Source: Fasciolopsis buskii (taxonomy: Eukaryota; Platyhelminthes; Trematoda; Plagiorchiida; Fasciolidae). Taken from it: 64,000 nucleotides of DNA. Numbering within the stretch: the first letter of the stretch is position 1; the number at the start of each line of letters is the position of its first letter. The DNA lies in NCBI GenBank assembly GCA_008360955.1, contig LUCM01002364.1, forward strand, positions 9,268 to 73,267. Direction: 5' to 3'. The notes below the pieces were generated by a model. The model saw only the letters and a program-made list of their open reading frames with translations, searched no databases and was not told the DNA's origin. Positions 23,106 to 34,909 of this stretch are shown in pieces. A program made the position numbers and the translations under genes.

Positions 23106-23480
23106 AAGATTTGTTGCTCTCTGTTTGTTTATGGGCTCTCCTTCTATTCAACTGCGTTTGTCACCTCTGAAGCTTCGCGCCTCGCCCTGTCGTTTCTCGC
23201 ATTATACCGTCACTTTGCTTCTTATTGCACAGCAGCGCCTCCTCGTTCAGGTCTAATCTGAGCCCTCCCTTCCCTGGCCCCTTTCTTACGGCTCACGTTT
23301 TCCCTGCGCTGTAGATGTCGTCGCTTTCTATCATGTTCGCTTCCGGTTGGGATTGCATTTCTTTCGCTTAGGCTCCGCGAATTCTTGCCGGAACAAGGTG
23401 TCTTTTCTTGACTGTGGACCAAAAGGACTCAAGGCCAAGCTCCGTCAATGCTTTCTGCTTTATTTGGTCGGATTCCATCC
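23106..23480 (-). mobile_element. Second copy of the LINE pre-RT linker, degenerate
   Basis: The stretch around 23106-23155 aligns with 22350-22398 just left of the gap: both carry ATGGGCTCTCC followed by an AATGCG/ACTGCG-like end, and on the minus strand both read like the GSPITNREQQ linker that precedes the RT. Further on, minus-strand frames are short and basic, as in the region between endonuclease and RT in LINEs. The identification beyond 23160 is weak. Confidence 0.45.
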
Positions 23481-24065
23481 CACGGGCTAATTCGTCTAGC
23501 TTCCTGTACTCCTATGACAGTTCCCGCTATTAATAAGTTGCGAACGCCGGTATCGGGCAGACTCTCAATCGCTAATGAAGCTTGTGGGGAATTTTTGTGT
23601 AGGTGGATTTGTTGACTATGGCGAAATGGCTTTGAAACTAGCTCGGTCGCGATTTTACGGTAAGGGTGCCGTAGACTAGCATTTTGGAGAGAAACCATGA
23701 CCAGACAGGTACCCCCAGTGAGCAGAGAGCCTTTTCTATCTCGCGACTGAGAGACTGCCGGAATTCGTACTAGCAGAGAATAATATTGAAACTCAAAAAT
23801 TGGATAGCTGTCTCGTTCGTATTTGGCTGAGCGGAATAAGATCACGTCCGTAGAAAGCTTGCGATGCACCAATTTTTCTAAATTATGCATAACTTCTCTC
23901 ACCCTATATCATGTAGAGACTTTGATTCGTCAAAAAATTCGCCCTTTTGGGTATCGGCGCTTTGGCACAACTGGAGGCATGAGCGAGATGATATAGCCAA
24001 GTTGAATCTAACACAGGCTATCATTTGAACGCTGACTGATCTCTAATATCTAACGTCACATAAAG
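23481..24065. other. Unassigned; 157-codon minus-strand frame without motif
   Basis: A minus-strand frame (23429-23902) is open for 157 codons. It adjoins the broken LINE and could be its upstream part, but I could not match it to an endonuclease or RT motif. Confidence 0.3.
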
Positions 24066-24928
24066 GGGCAGCTTTCAGCTTCCACCCAGAAATATTCTTA
24101 AGAGTGTAAACCGGAGCTTGATTTGTTTCATTTCCCGAGATGCGCAGGAAATATCTTGATGATACATTAAACACAGCGAGCTGAATTACACTACCCAATC
24201 CTGGATTGGTGTTTCACTGAGGCAGCAGATAGCACATCAATTGGAGTCGTGTAAGAAAATAAATCGAGAGGATGCGCAATTAGCGTAGAGCTTAGGTACA
24301 GTGGGAGCTAACCGATGACTTGAGAAAAGTGTGTGACGCAGTCAGGTTCGGAAACCATTCACAACATTATTGTGACATGTACCGTTTGCTCGTAATGGAC
24401 GTGTTAATACGCGTGGATACATTATCGAGAGACTGAGGAGGAAAGAAGATTCGGCTTGTGCAAGAGCAGAAGAAAGCAGACGCTATTTAACAAAGTGGAG
24501 ACTCCGAGAGCATATACTATCATTCTGAATGATGCAGTGGGTAAGATAGGTGTCCTGATTGCCCTTGGCAAAGTAGAACGATGAAGATATAAAATTTTAC
24601 CTGGAGTGCTACCATTCTGGAGATAATGGACGGTACCACTTAGGAAGCTAGGCGCTAAGCAGGAAGAAGGCTAAGATTATAACCAAACTTTGTTATAACA
24701 AGAATCTGTCCGCAGGTAGGGGAGAGTGGCTTGAATCGAAAGACCATCTTGGATTAATTATTCTTCCGCCCAATTTTTCCGATTGAGTTTTTATCTCACA
24801 TGAACCTCGAACCCGCAGGATCAGCAGATTGCCTCGTCAGACATGTACCCGTTGATCTAACAGTCGTTATTGAATGTTCGGGTTGAGATAATCTATCTGA
24901 TGTAACTCGTTGGGTCATGAGTGCACGC
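24066..24928. repeat. Interspersed ~0.8 kb repeat, copy 2
   Basis: Direct-orientation partner of 4230-5046. The 3' ~150 bases are nearly identical, with one clear substitution (GATATAACTC against GATGTAACTC). The middle part differs mainly by single-base indels, several in homopolymers. Both copies end after TGCACGC. No coding potential was recognised. Confidence 0.75.
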
Positions 24929-26479
24929 AAACCGCCAGAGCACGCCAATGTGCGCTCTTGATGGCTGGAGAAAGTAGTTGTTATTACTGTTGAACTGAAG
25001 TTAGCTGAATAATATTTTCGACTGGTGGTTTCTTTGATTACGTTAATCTGGTCAATTGTTTTTGTGCTCCGTCTCAGTTTCGACAATGAGCATGCGATCA
25101 ATATTGCTTTGATTATCTACAGCGCCGTTCGGTGATTTTGTCACGGTTTTCTGGTTCTACGGAATTTATCTTGCCTCCTTTGATATTCGCGAAAGTGAAA
25201 AAACAGCTGCCTCCCAAAGAAAATGGTTAGTTAAAGCTGTTTAGTGATTTCGGTTTAAGTGTCTTCGCTGGAAATGGTCACGTATCCTTTATCGTACGTA
25301 CTTATCTTGAGCGAATCTCTGCGCACGATCAGTGATTATTTTGCTTTCGCCGTCGCCGAGATTCGGTCGTAGTTTCTGCGCACTTTTTATTCTTTGTTTT
25401 CTCCCAAACGCCTAGAAAAGCGAATGTGAAAGAATATTTTCAAAGTATTTTGACAAGCCACCTTGTCCGTTTTGCGCCTATCGCCAGGGGTTTGCGTCAC
25501 GATCTAAATCCCGCTTATTGACCACGTACTTGTACAGCTCTCTGAGTGATTTGATTATTTCCTGAACGAAGAGACTTTAATGTCACGTTGGCACATAAAA
25601 TTTTGCAGTTTTGTTCGTGTTTATCGTAACTGCTGACAAAAACGAAAATATTGCGTCTCTGATGTGTTCACATTTTTTCAATCGAGAAATTCAAAAATTT
25701 GGTCCGATACTCGGTAGCGTTTCCATGTTTCCGCAGGGACTATTAGGCTCCGCCTGCGTCTGATTGTTTAGAACAGAAAAATTTACAGGTACCACATGAT
25801 GACCAAGGGAACAGCCTCTGGAATTATGAATGCTGTACTATGTATTCGTGGTTAAATATGCATGCATGTAGGTTGACTGTGCTCGTGTGCGGCCGTTACT
25901 GTCAATGGTTTTTGGTGGTGTGATAATCGCCTATCCCAAGATGATTGTTTCTCACATTGCTATTTTCAATATCACAATGGAGGACTCAAATGAAGATGCT
26001 TTCAGTGATTTAGTCACTAATATATTGCAGTTTCTGGCCAGGGACTTGGAATCGTATATGAGAAATTTCCATCCGTTCTTGTAGGTGCAATGTTATTTTG
26101 GGAGAAACGGATACAGATCGCACATAAATGCTATCATTGTGTGATGAAACACCTTGTGAACCTGGTACATGGATGCAGCAATATCCTGGGGTTATATGGA
26201 CCCCCTAGTTACCTCATTCATGGTGCCACTTTGTAGTTTCCGTAGTGATTCACGGAGAACTGATAGGTCACTTGAGTTTGACGCCGGATAAGCCACCACT
26301 CGCTCTCTCAGGAAACTGCCTGTTTTGAGGACCTAATATAGTATTTAGGTACATTTTCCCAAAAATCAACCTATCGCGGGTTATTTCTCTGGTAGTCTTT
26401 TTATCTTGTCATTTTGCTCCCTTTATTAATAAGATAACTACGTCGTTTTTAAGAACAGGGCTGCGGTTGATAAAGGGTT

Positions 26480-26575
26480 GCCACGGGGGCAAGCCAATCG
26501 GCCTTAAGAAGGTTCGAACCCGCGACCTTCACGTGTAACCGAGACGACCTTACACGCCTAACTACCGCCGTCCCC
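26480..26575 (-). repeat. tRNA-like (SINE-like) segment
   Basis: On the minus strand TAGTTAGGCGTGTAAGG (box A-like) is followed by CGCGGGTTCGAACCTTC (a good box B with a possible T stem). The acceptor stem does not close cleanly. Best explained as a tRNA-derived SINE head or a tRNA pseudogene; a real tRNA with an unusual D arm is possible. Confidence 0.45.
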
Positions 26576-28948
26576 ACTCACCAGGGATTCGTTTTGGTTC
26601 TCTGCCTTATCGTTCGTTTGGTTTGTATTTTAGGGGCTCAGAGACTAATTTGCTCTGTAGTCACTGAAGTGCCACTTGTGGAGACCTGAAAAGGAAGAAT
26701 GAATAGTCTGAAATGTGCATCCCAAATATCTAAGCTGGGATTAATCTGAAATTATGGCTATTTTATTCGTTGTAGATAAACTGTTTGCTGGCAGTATGTG
26801 TGCACCTAGTAACCAGTCTGAAAGACTTGTGAGTAAATGAGGTCGTAAGCCGGGGATTGTATCCAGCCTGTGAACTAGGGGTAAGGAAGGAACTCGACAT
26901 GCTGTTTGCGTATAACCGCATCGACAAAGAGGAAGCATTCACACTGAATCAGCCGGTAATTTTTTATTCCGCTGATATTTTGTGTTACTATTTTGAAACG
27001 ATCGACCGTCGATGTAACGATACATGTTTGTGTGTATTTGAATGATTAAACCAGCTGACAGAATGAGCTTGGTGACAATCAAATTATCATTTGAAATCAC
27101 GAACCTTGTCTATGGAATGTTGTCTATATGAATCTGTATCGATTTTGTTGCCTCTGAATTTGCACCAATAACGGACAAACAGTCTTCGTACATTATTTCT
27201 GAAGCTCTCTGGCTCACAGATGTCTAGCTATTGTTTGGGATTCGATTTCTCAGGGTAGTTTGTGATCCATCCAACATTCATTTCCCGAAAACATGGCATA
27301 GTAGAACTGTAAAAGGTGGCAGTTTTGTATTTCCATACAAGATAATATTTGACGCTGATAAAGCAATTCAGTACCAGGTTCAGATTATTACTAAATCCGA
27401 CCAAGCTCAGCTGTTCTATTCATGATATTTGTTCTTGAGTAAAATAAGCTTTGCTGGTCAAAGCGCAAAAAAGGACACGGTGGATCTTCTGTCGTGGTCG
27501 GTGACCACTCTAGAGCTTTTGTTGCCGCAGATTTTAGTTCAGTCGTTAATTTCCCAAAAGAACCTACCCTTTTCTCAGTATTTTGAAATTGACATTCTTT
27601 TAGATATTGCGCGATTAAAAATTTTATGTCCGCAAAAGGATTCATCAAAACTCGCTCTGAGACTAGGTGTTTCACATATCGACCAAGGCCATCCAACACA
27701 ACTGTATAAACGATAGAGCTCACTTGATTTCTGACGTGTATTGGCGGGTCACCAATAAACGCGCGGTAGTGTCCTGTGTTCGTCCTCTCTTCCGCTAGCG
27801 GGCTGGGCTCGCTGTTCGTATTCCGCCAATTTTCTGTTCTGTGTGGCTGCTCATTCAAAGGAGCAGCAGTTCCGTTCCACTCCTTGTGTAACTACGGGGC
27901 CCTAAGTCTTGAGCCCGAGTTATTGTGTCTCTGACCTCAGGGTGTGTTCGTGTCCTGCTAGATCACAGGCTGCATTCTCCTGTGCTATGGTGCGATGCTA
28001 GTGCTTACGTCTTGTGCTTCAGTGTGCGTAGATCAACCAAGCCCGGCAACACAACATCTCCCGGATAAGCATCTAGAGGATCAGATCGAATGTTCTGTGC
28101 AAATCGGTCGCCACCCTAGACGTCATCTGTTTGGGCAGTCGTTTTAAGCATAGATATTATACTTCACCGTATACGGCAGTGAAAGCTATCCTAGTATCTC
28201 AGCTACGACTAGTATTGCCCAAGAAGGAATCTAAAATTGAGCGGAAATGTTGTTCGTTCAGTAATGTTTCACACATCAGATAGAAAAGGTTTGTTTAAAG
28301 GTTTATAGTGTAGTCCAGTTCAGCCACTGGCTTGACCGATTAACACAGTCTGAAAACTGGATTTCGACTGTCATGCCTGTTGGGTATTTCGTCCTCCCAA
28401 GGGATTAGCCTTTTTACCACTTGTGTTCATTGCGAACATGGTAAGTGCCAAAAAGCCGTAATTAGTTCATCATCTGTATCCGGAAATTGATCTCAATCCA
28501 AATTCGAACCAGTTCACAGTACTCTAGATTAATCAGTCACGGATCATGAAGAACCGTCGCCATTTTCATCGAGATGACGAGAGGTAAACTGTGAGATACA
28601 AGCACTTCTTTTAATATATTCTTTATCATCAACTGTGTTGTACCTGCAGTACAAAATAACTCATTAGTTTATCGCTGCTCAAAAATATTTTTCTAATTCG
28701 TGCAAAAGCGTGGGTGGAACCGAAATAAAGCAAAGAGCGTGCTTCGATACCCTAATAACGCCACGTTGAACAGCTAGCTCTCTTTATGTGCCCGGTCCAT
28801 AAATTAGTAAAATCAGATTTCAGCTTTTCTCTTGTTGTGGATATATTTGTGCTGTCATTACTCTATCCTGTCTATTACAATGGTGAGCGACGCTAAGCCA
28901 ATGAGATGTGAAAGACATGCGCGTGATATTCGCGCACGATTAGGCTGC

Positions 28949-28956
28949 ATAAAACA
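28949..28956 (+). promoter_or_regulatory. Possible TATA-like element of Hsp70-like gene
   Basis: CATAAAAC lies about 45 bases before the ATG at 28999. No clear heat-shock element (inverted GAA/TTC pentamers) was seen nearby, so heat induction is not supported by what is visible. Confidence 0.25.
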
Positions 28957-28998
28957 ATCACCCGTGTCTAGTGACTGATATTATTGGTACCAGCTCTG

Positions 28999-30606
28999 AT
29001 GTCTTCAGTAGAAGAAGAAGAGAGTGACACCTGTTCCGTTGGGATTGACCTGGGAACTACCTACTCATGTGTTGCTGTATATGAAGATTCAGAATGGAAC
29101 GTGATTGTAGATTCCACTGGGGAAACTAGGATACCGAGTGTTGTCTGTTTTTCCCAAAACGGAATTACTGTTGGAGCCACTGCAAAAAACCAGCGCATAT
29201 TATATCCGAAGGACTACATATATAACTCAAAACGTTTTTTGGGCCGACGATACAGCGAAATCAATATAACAGAGCAGTGGGGCTATGATATTGTGAACTT
29301 TGACGGTGACGTGGCATTTAATGTGAACTTAGAGAAGCATTTATCACCAGTGCGAGTTTCCGAGGAGCTACTGAAGTACATAAAGCTTTGCGCCGAGGAT
29401 TATACTGGGAAAACAGTGAAAAAAGCAGTAATTACTGTCCCTGCTCGTTTTAATCATGTGCAACGCCAGGCCACGCTTGATGCAGCGAAACACGCCGGTT
29501 TTGACGATATTTTTCTCTTGAATGAACCTACTGCGGCAGCATTGGCTTTTTTTCACGATCTCATTGATACTAAAGAGAAGCATGTTGTTGTTTACGACTT
29601 CGGTGGTGGTACCTTTGATGTGTCCGTACTTCGGATACAGGGACGTAATTTCACTGCGCTTGCCGCCTGTGGAGATGCGCACTTGGGTGGGGCAGATATT
29701 GACCAGCTTCTAGCTCAATTCTGTCTCAAAAAGTGGATGGACCAATATCCGAATCTGAATTTGACGGGCGAAGAACAACAACAGTTGTTGCATTTATGTG
29801 AAAGTGCCAAAAAAGGATTGTCTGATACAGATACTAAACACTTTGACCTTTATGTGAACAATCTGACAAATCCGCTCGGTATGGACTTGAATCTGGAAGA
29901 TCTAAAACGGGAAGCAAAATCAATATTTGAAAAGACTATCAGTTTGACGAACGAGGCCATTGCCAGTGCGAGACTGGATAGATCTCAGGTCAATCATGTG
30001 GTAGTTGTCGGTGGATCCTCTCGAATACCATATGTGAGAGAATTGCTATCAAGTTACTTCACCAGTGATCAGTTAAGCTACGGTTTAGATGAGGATCTGG
30101 CAGTAGCTATCGGTGCCGCCAAATTGGCTCACGATTGGAATCAAAGGGCTGAAATACGTGACTTTGTCATTCAAGAGTTTGTGTCTTCTTCTTTGGGATT
30201 AAAAACGTATGATGATAAGATGCTAGTCGTCATCCCCCGAGGAGAACGGCTTCCAACCACGAAAGACCTAAAAGTAACCACCTTGAGGAACTTGCAAACC
30301 CAAGTGAATTTCTTTGTTCTTGAAGGTGAATGTGACGAAGCGGCGGGGAACTCTCTTTTGGGAAACGTTGTTCTGTCCAATCTTAAACCGGCTCCGGCTG
30401 GCCAACTGAAGCTCAGAATACAGTTCACATTTAATGTCAATTCTATGCTCACTGTAATGGCATATGACGAAGAGACGGGAGAAAAACAGGAAGTTGCACT
30501 GAATTGCTATGGTGCGCTCTCCATGCATAGCTCAGCGGAATTGTCTGATACAGGAAATAGGGATTCATTCATTGTCTCCAATGAAAGTAACAATGTTTGC
30601 CAATGA
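28999..30606 (+). CDS. Lidless Hsp70-like chaperone, 535 aa, intronless
   Basis: The first true ATG is 28999; the open frame begins at an upstream TTG, which is unlikely as a start. The nucleotide-binding domain is complete: GIDLGTTYS (15-23), the catalytic Lys in GATAKNQ (K63), NEPTAAA with Glu176, DFGGGTFDV (200-208) and the adenosine motif GGSSRIP (338-344). So ATP binding and hydrolysis look possible. The interdomain linker, normally DLLLLDV, reads DFVIQEF (388-394). A beta substrate-binding domain follows to ~505 (IPRGERLPT, NSLLGNVVLSNLKPAPAG). Then the protein stops about 100 residues short of a usual Hsp70: no helical lid and no EEVD end for TPR co-chaperones. No signal peptide, hence probably cytosolic. 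The absence of introns is usual for inducible Hsp70s but would also fit a retrocopy; no frame damage is seen. Known flatworms have expanded sets of divergent Hsp70s. Confidence 0.93.
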   Translation: MSSVEEEESDTCSVGIDLGTTYSCVAVYEDSEWNVIVDSTGETRIPSVVCFSQNGITVGATAKNQRILYPKDYIYNSKRFLGRRYSEINITEQWGYDIVNFDGDVAFNVNLEKHLSPVRVSEELLKYIKLCAEDYTGKTVKKAVITVPARFNHVQRQATLDAAKHAGFDDIFLLNEPTAAALAFFHDLIDTKEKHVVVYDFGGGTFDVSVLRIQGRNFTALAACGDAHLGGADIDQLLAQFCLKKWMDQYPNLNLTGEEQQQLLHLCESAKKGLSDTDTKHFDLYVNNLTNPLGMDLNLEDLKREAKSIFEKTISLTNEAIASARLDRSQVNHVVVVGGSSRIPYVRELLSSYFTSDQLSYGLDEDLAVAIGAAKLAHDWNQRAEIRDFVIQEFVSSSLGLKTYDDKMLVVIPRGERLPTTKDLKVTTLRNLQTQVNFFVLEGECDEAAGNSLLGNVVLSNLKPAPAGQLKLRIQFTFNVNSMLTVMAYDEETGEKQEVALNCYGALSMHSSAELSDTGNRDSFIVSNESNNVCQ

Positions 30607-31184
30607 TACAGTACCTCTTGCAATCGGTTTTTCAAATGGCACATCAAAGCCAGAGCATAATGGTGGGAAAATCGAACTGAAGTGATGTTGGCGACGTAAC
30701 TAGCGTGTGTAAGTTTACTTCCATTGCACAAGCCATGGCGACTTATTTAGTGTGAAAGATAGTTTGTCAGTTTTATCATGATTAGACTAATTTCCATATT
30801 CTTATGAACAAAATGGTCGGACAAGTAAATGATGAAATCAGTTGGTTTTTCAACAGCAGAATACAAATTGCATTTAATTTCATCGAAATGTGTTTCTCAA
30901 TTTGCTGGGGCAAGTATTAGAGCGGTTGCCATCGTTTTGAAGGTGTTCTAAGTAACACCGACGGAGAGCTTAAGGTTACACCAAGAGTTGGCAAATTTAA
31001 AGCAGCTGTTTTTATGAAATACTTGAGGCACGAATACAATAGAAAGAGCGTGCTCCATAACCGCTAGGATGTACTACACGTGAGGGGAAGAGAGAAATTT
31101 TGGAGTGGCATCGAATCACAAAATCCCCTTAGGCCAGTTATGATAAGGACCCAAGCGACAACGAATTGACACCTACCACGAAGT

Positions 31185-31265
31185 GATAGGCGGATCTGGA
31201 ATTCAAATCTCTGACCTTTTTCAGATGGCAAACGCTTAGTCCACCTGACCACCAGTTTGAAGTCG
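31185..31265 (-). repeat. tRNA-like (SINE-like) segment
   Basis: On the minus strand ACTGGTGGTCAGGTGGACTAAG (split box A-like) precedes AGAGATTTGAATTCC (box B-like) at tRNA spacing. Stems are incomplete. Likely a tRNA-derived SINE remnant. Confidence 0.4.
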
Positions 31266-31483
31266 TGCAGCATAGAAAATTCATCAGTATTTTTGGTTGT
31301 CGACTTATTATGTGAGGTAACAGTTATGGACGAAGCTAGTAATGTGTTTACCTAATTGCAAACTTTCGCCCACCGGTGAATTGTATGATTTGCTTTGTAA
31401 TGAAGTAATTCAAACGTGACAGAATAAGTGTTCTTTTAATCACACGTTTAATAAGAGGATGAACCAACGATAGTTAATATGTT

Positions 31484-31526
31484 GTTCGTTCGTTCGTTTT
31501 GTTTTGTTTTTTTTTTGGGGGGGGGG
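31484..31526. repeat. GTTC/GTTTT repeat running into T10-G10 homopolymers
   Basis: (GTTC)n passes into GTTTT units, then ten T and ten G in a row. Base counts in such runs are often unreliable in assemblies. Confidence 0.85.
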
Positions 31527-34463
31527 TGGGTAGAAGGGAGAGTTGTGACTTTTTTCCAAGTTAGAATGCACGCAAATGCTGTGAGCTACAGGTTGAGTAG
31601 AAACAATGATTGCTTCGGTTCTTATCTAACAAATTAGATTATTTGACAATCGTTCTGTGCAAAAGCTGTACTTTCTAATCTAATTTCAATCGGAAACCTT
31701 GGAATTCAATTCAAGAGTAATCTGTTTTTTTCAACTAAAGACTTGAAGAGATAAACTGCCCCAGCAAAACATTTTGTCTAGAGAATAAAGACCTTCGTTC
31801 AGTTAATAGTAGTATTACGGTCAGGTAGTCGAGAATACTGATCTATGTTTTTGTAAGGAACTATTTTATAAAATGAGTTGTACAATGGAGGACGGTAGAA
31901 GAAAAACGGGCAAAACTTTGGTTGAGTGAGAAAATGCAAGGGTTTTAAAATCCGGCAGGAGAATAAAGCAGGATTAAAACGAGAAATACCAGCTATGATT
32001 GAAAAACAGTACAATAGAAATAAAGCACAAAATTTTGACATGCCAGTCAGATTTTACGATGCATTTGTCCGTTGTGAAAATATTGCTGCTTCATAAAAAT
32101 AGCCAAATGTATAACTGATTGTCTCCCTGAAATTTCTTATTATCATAAATTACATTAGATAAAGAATGGTGAAGTGATGTTAACAGATGTTTAGTACAAA
32201 CCATGTATTCTAGTAAGATAGTGTAACATACACTGGGATCAGCCCATTTCCAGAAGGGACTGCAAAGGTCCTGGACTTAAAGAAAACCAAGGAGCCGAAC
32301 CACACTAAGTGCAACCAATAACACTTAGAATCAAGATAAAGCGGTGTTCCCGATCTTCCATGCTATTAAAAGCGTCGAAAAGCTGCATCTAAAAACGGAA
32401 AAAAGATCGGTTAATCTACACAGAAGCGATTTGCTATTCGGAAAGATAAAAACTGAAATGGAGGTGTCGAATGCTTGTGCAGTGAAGAACGTGGGCTGCA
32501 AGCAAATTAACGACGCGTGATTGTACCACGCGACTTGACGAAGAATGCACGGGGGCGGATCTTATTTTATTAGATCCCGGAGTTCAGCAAGAATTCATTT
32601 GGCAAAGATGAATTTCCGAATTTTGAAATATTGTGAGTAACCACTTCTTATTAGCTTACATTTAGGCCTTCGAAAATCGACGCTGAGGGTCGAAATGGCA
32701 CCAGCGACTTTCCGCTTGCTACCAAGGAACTCTAACTGAATAGTTGTCATATCGATTCCGCCTCACTGTATTGACTTTTCGGTGTGACAACTTCAACCGG
32801 ACTTTTCGTTAGGCACGAGGAGTAAAGTATAAACCATTTTAAGGTTTCCCAGAGGAATACTACTAAATATGATTTCAATATTCTTTACTGAGACTCCTTT
32901 TCATTTACAAGATTATCGGTGAATCACTGAAAGGATTTGATTTGAAAATGAATTCCGGTCTATTAGTAAGTGGTTGAGCGAAACCGAATGAGGTTAATTG
33001 CGCAGATTTACTTGAATCATTGAAAATGATTTGTCAAAAATAATTGGTCATCTGATGGGAATCTGTAGAGCAGTCGGTGTTATTTCATCAGAAGGGTTTA
33101 GCAAGCTTTTGGTCGAAACAATACAAGATTAGTTCAACCAGCATTATGCTGCCTATAACGTGGTTGTTAGGAAAAATTTCTAAAGACGTGCATGGTTCGA
33201 GGATGGTTCAAGGATTAAGATATGAGTAACAGAGATTCCATTCTTGTGGATCTCTCCTTAATCGAGCCCAGAATTAAGTTGTCCAGTGTGAGAGATTGTT
33301 AAAGTAGGACACAGTATATTAGAAGAAATTAAATTCCGCAAAGCCGTTTGGATCATCAGGGAGTTGATCGACGGTGAACATCGTGATATCTAAACATGGC
33401 TGCTTATGAGTTGAATCTGGGCATCTCCCGTTACTTCCCTCATTTTATGGTACAAAATTAATTGCCACGTTCTTCCTGTAAGAAAGAATTACTATAGAAC
33501 ACAGCAATATTGTGGAGTTCTATGTATGTCAAGTTACATTCTGGTGACGTTTTCTTGGATGCCACTTTTTCTGATTGCCTGAGAAGTACTCTCTCGTTCA
33601 TAGCGTTTCCTGTTCTGGAGGCACAACGACTGAAGTTGTGGTGAGACCTCAGTTCAGATCAACTGTGACAGTGACATAAACTTTGATGTACCGCGTATCA
33701 CACTTGGAAGAAACTGGTTGATTCCACAAGCATATACTAGAATTTTCTTATTATGGGAGTCACTTAGGACCACGACGGGACAATGGTCATGTGATTTTGA
33801 TGGCTAAAAATGCAATGGTTTTGGTGTTTAACTCGCAGTCATCTCATCCCGATTACTTTCAAATCCATCTGTTGGAACTCCGTAATCTCAAGATATTAAC
33901 GACTTTTAAATAGCCAGATGAAACAGCTATGTGGAAATATAGTGGTTCTTGGTTGTAAATTAAGGAGGGATACTAAGCAACATTATCAACAAATGAAATG
34001 TCCATGCTCCAAAAATTATACATATGTATATAGTTTGATAAACCTGTGAAGCAACAATCTTTGCAACACGAACAATTCGCTGCATATTAAACAGTTCAAG
34101 AAATGTGACAACGAAAACTCCCCGATATAATACCGGGAAGAAAATTGGTTACTGCTTCTCAAACAGTTGAGGAACTTGAGCTTGCATGCAAAACAATCAA
34201 CCTTTTGTTACCTCTAAAATAAGACATAAATTAACCAGAAGTTTTCGTTGAAAAACAAACCTGTTACTTAGTGCAAATGAGATGACCTACACACATCGGT
34301 TGTCCGCTTTTCTTCGTTTGTCATTAGTTACTTTATCTAACAGATCAAACACCAAGCCCACCAGAAGGGTAGCGGGGGCTTTATTTATGCGGCTTTTTAT
34401 CGAGTGTTTATTAAACATTGGGGTTCGGAATTCTAATTTCTACTAGATTTCCTTTCTTTTCAG

Positions 34464-34498
34464 TGATCTTCTGGGCGCAAAACATACCAGATGCAGTC
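34464..34498 (+). CDS. Exon-like segment 1 of an unidentified + strand gene
   Basis: Acceptor ttcctttcttttcag precedes 34464 and donor gtc|gtaagg follows 34498. In the frame that fits the next segment it reads DLLGAKHTRCS, with one base at each end for split codons. A second donor five bases on would break the frame to segment 2. Support comes only from splice signals and phase fit. Confidence 0.35.
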
Positions 34499-34888
34499 GT
34501 AAGGTGAACGCCATAAAGAAAAGGTGTTCGATGGTCTTATTTAATGTAGGATATTAAGGCAAATGCCGTCAGCTTGCTAGTTTCCTAAGGTATATTTTTG
34601 GCTGTATTATTTAGTAAGTCGCCAAATTCCTACTGTTTGCGTAATTTGATCAACCTGGGATAAGCCTTCAGACGCTTCCTCCTAAGCTGATATTATTTGC
34701 GTATGCCGGCAGGTTTCTGTTCTCCATCACCACTAATCCAGGTCACTCACTTCCAACTACCCCAGGTTGACCCACAACAAACTTAAGTGGATAGAGTTTA
34801 TACTTTTTCATGATTTCCTCAAACAACATTAAGAAGCTAATTGTAAAGTTCTCGTTGTGGAAGTAAAAGTTCGGTTAATTGATCTGGA

Positions 34889-34909
34889 ATATATATATAT
34901 ATGCATATA
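34889..34909. repeat. (TA)n microsatellite
   Basis: An alternating AT run ending in ATGCATAT. Confidence 0.8.

Larger units (their letters stand above)
24929..28998. other. Intergenic; weak exon-like segments only
   Basis: Nothing here can be called a gene. A tRNA-like segment at 26480-26575 is listed separately. Frames at 25905-26080, 26850-26950 and 27391-27858 were examined and not accepted. Confidence 0.4.
30607..34463. other. Intergenic; tRNA-like remnant and homopolymer block only
   Basis: AATAAA at 31784-31789 is the first canonical poly(A) signal noticed after the Hsp70-like gene, but at almost 1.2 kb it may not belong to it. No exon-like segment was recognised. Confidence 0.45.

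Noticed and set aside
22356..23261. 301-codon plus-strand open frame
   Set aside because: It spans the N gap and lies in an A-poor block where stop codons are rare by composition; the translation is low-complexity Pro/Leu/Ser/Ala and matches nothing.
25905..26080. Plus-strand frame ending FHPF at a good GTAGGT donor, with a possible partner at 26850-26950
   Set aside because: The only phase-compatible acceptor for the partner (gtcgtaag) has no pyrimidine tract, and no third exon was found.
27391..27858. 155-codon minus-strand frame, with a 95-codon plus-strand frame over it
   Set aside because: No motif, splice context or poly(A) signal; both strands are open, so coding sense is undecided. 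It may be old repeat sequence.
28984..28998. Upstream TTG as start of the Hsp70-like protein
   Set aside because: Non-AUG initiation is unlikely in an animal nuclear gene when an ATG follows five codons later and gives a normal Hsp70 N terminus.
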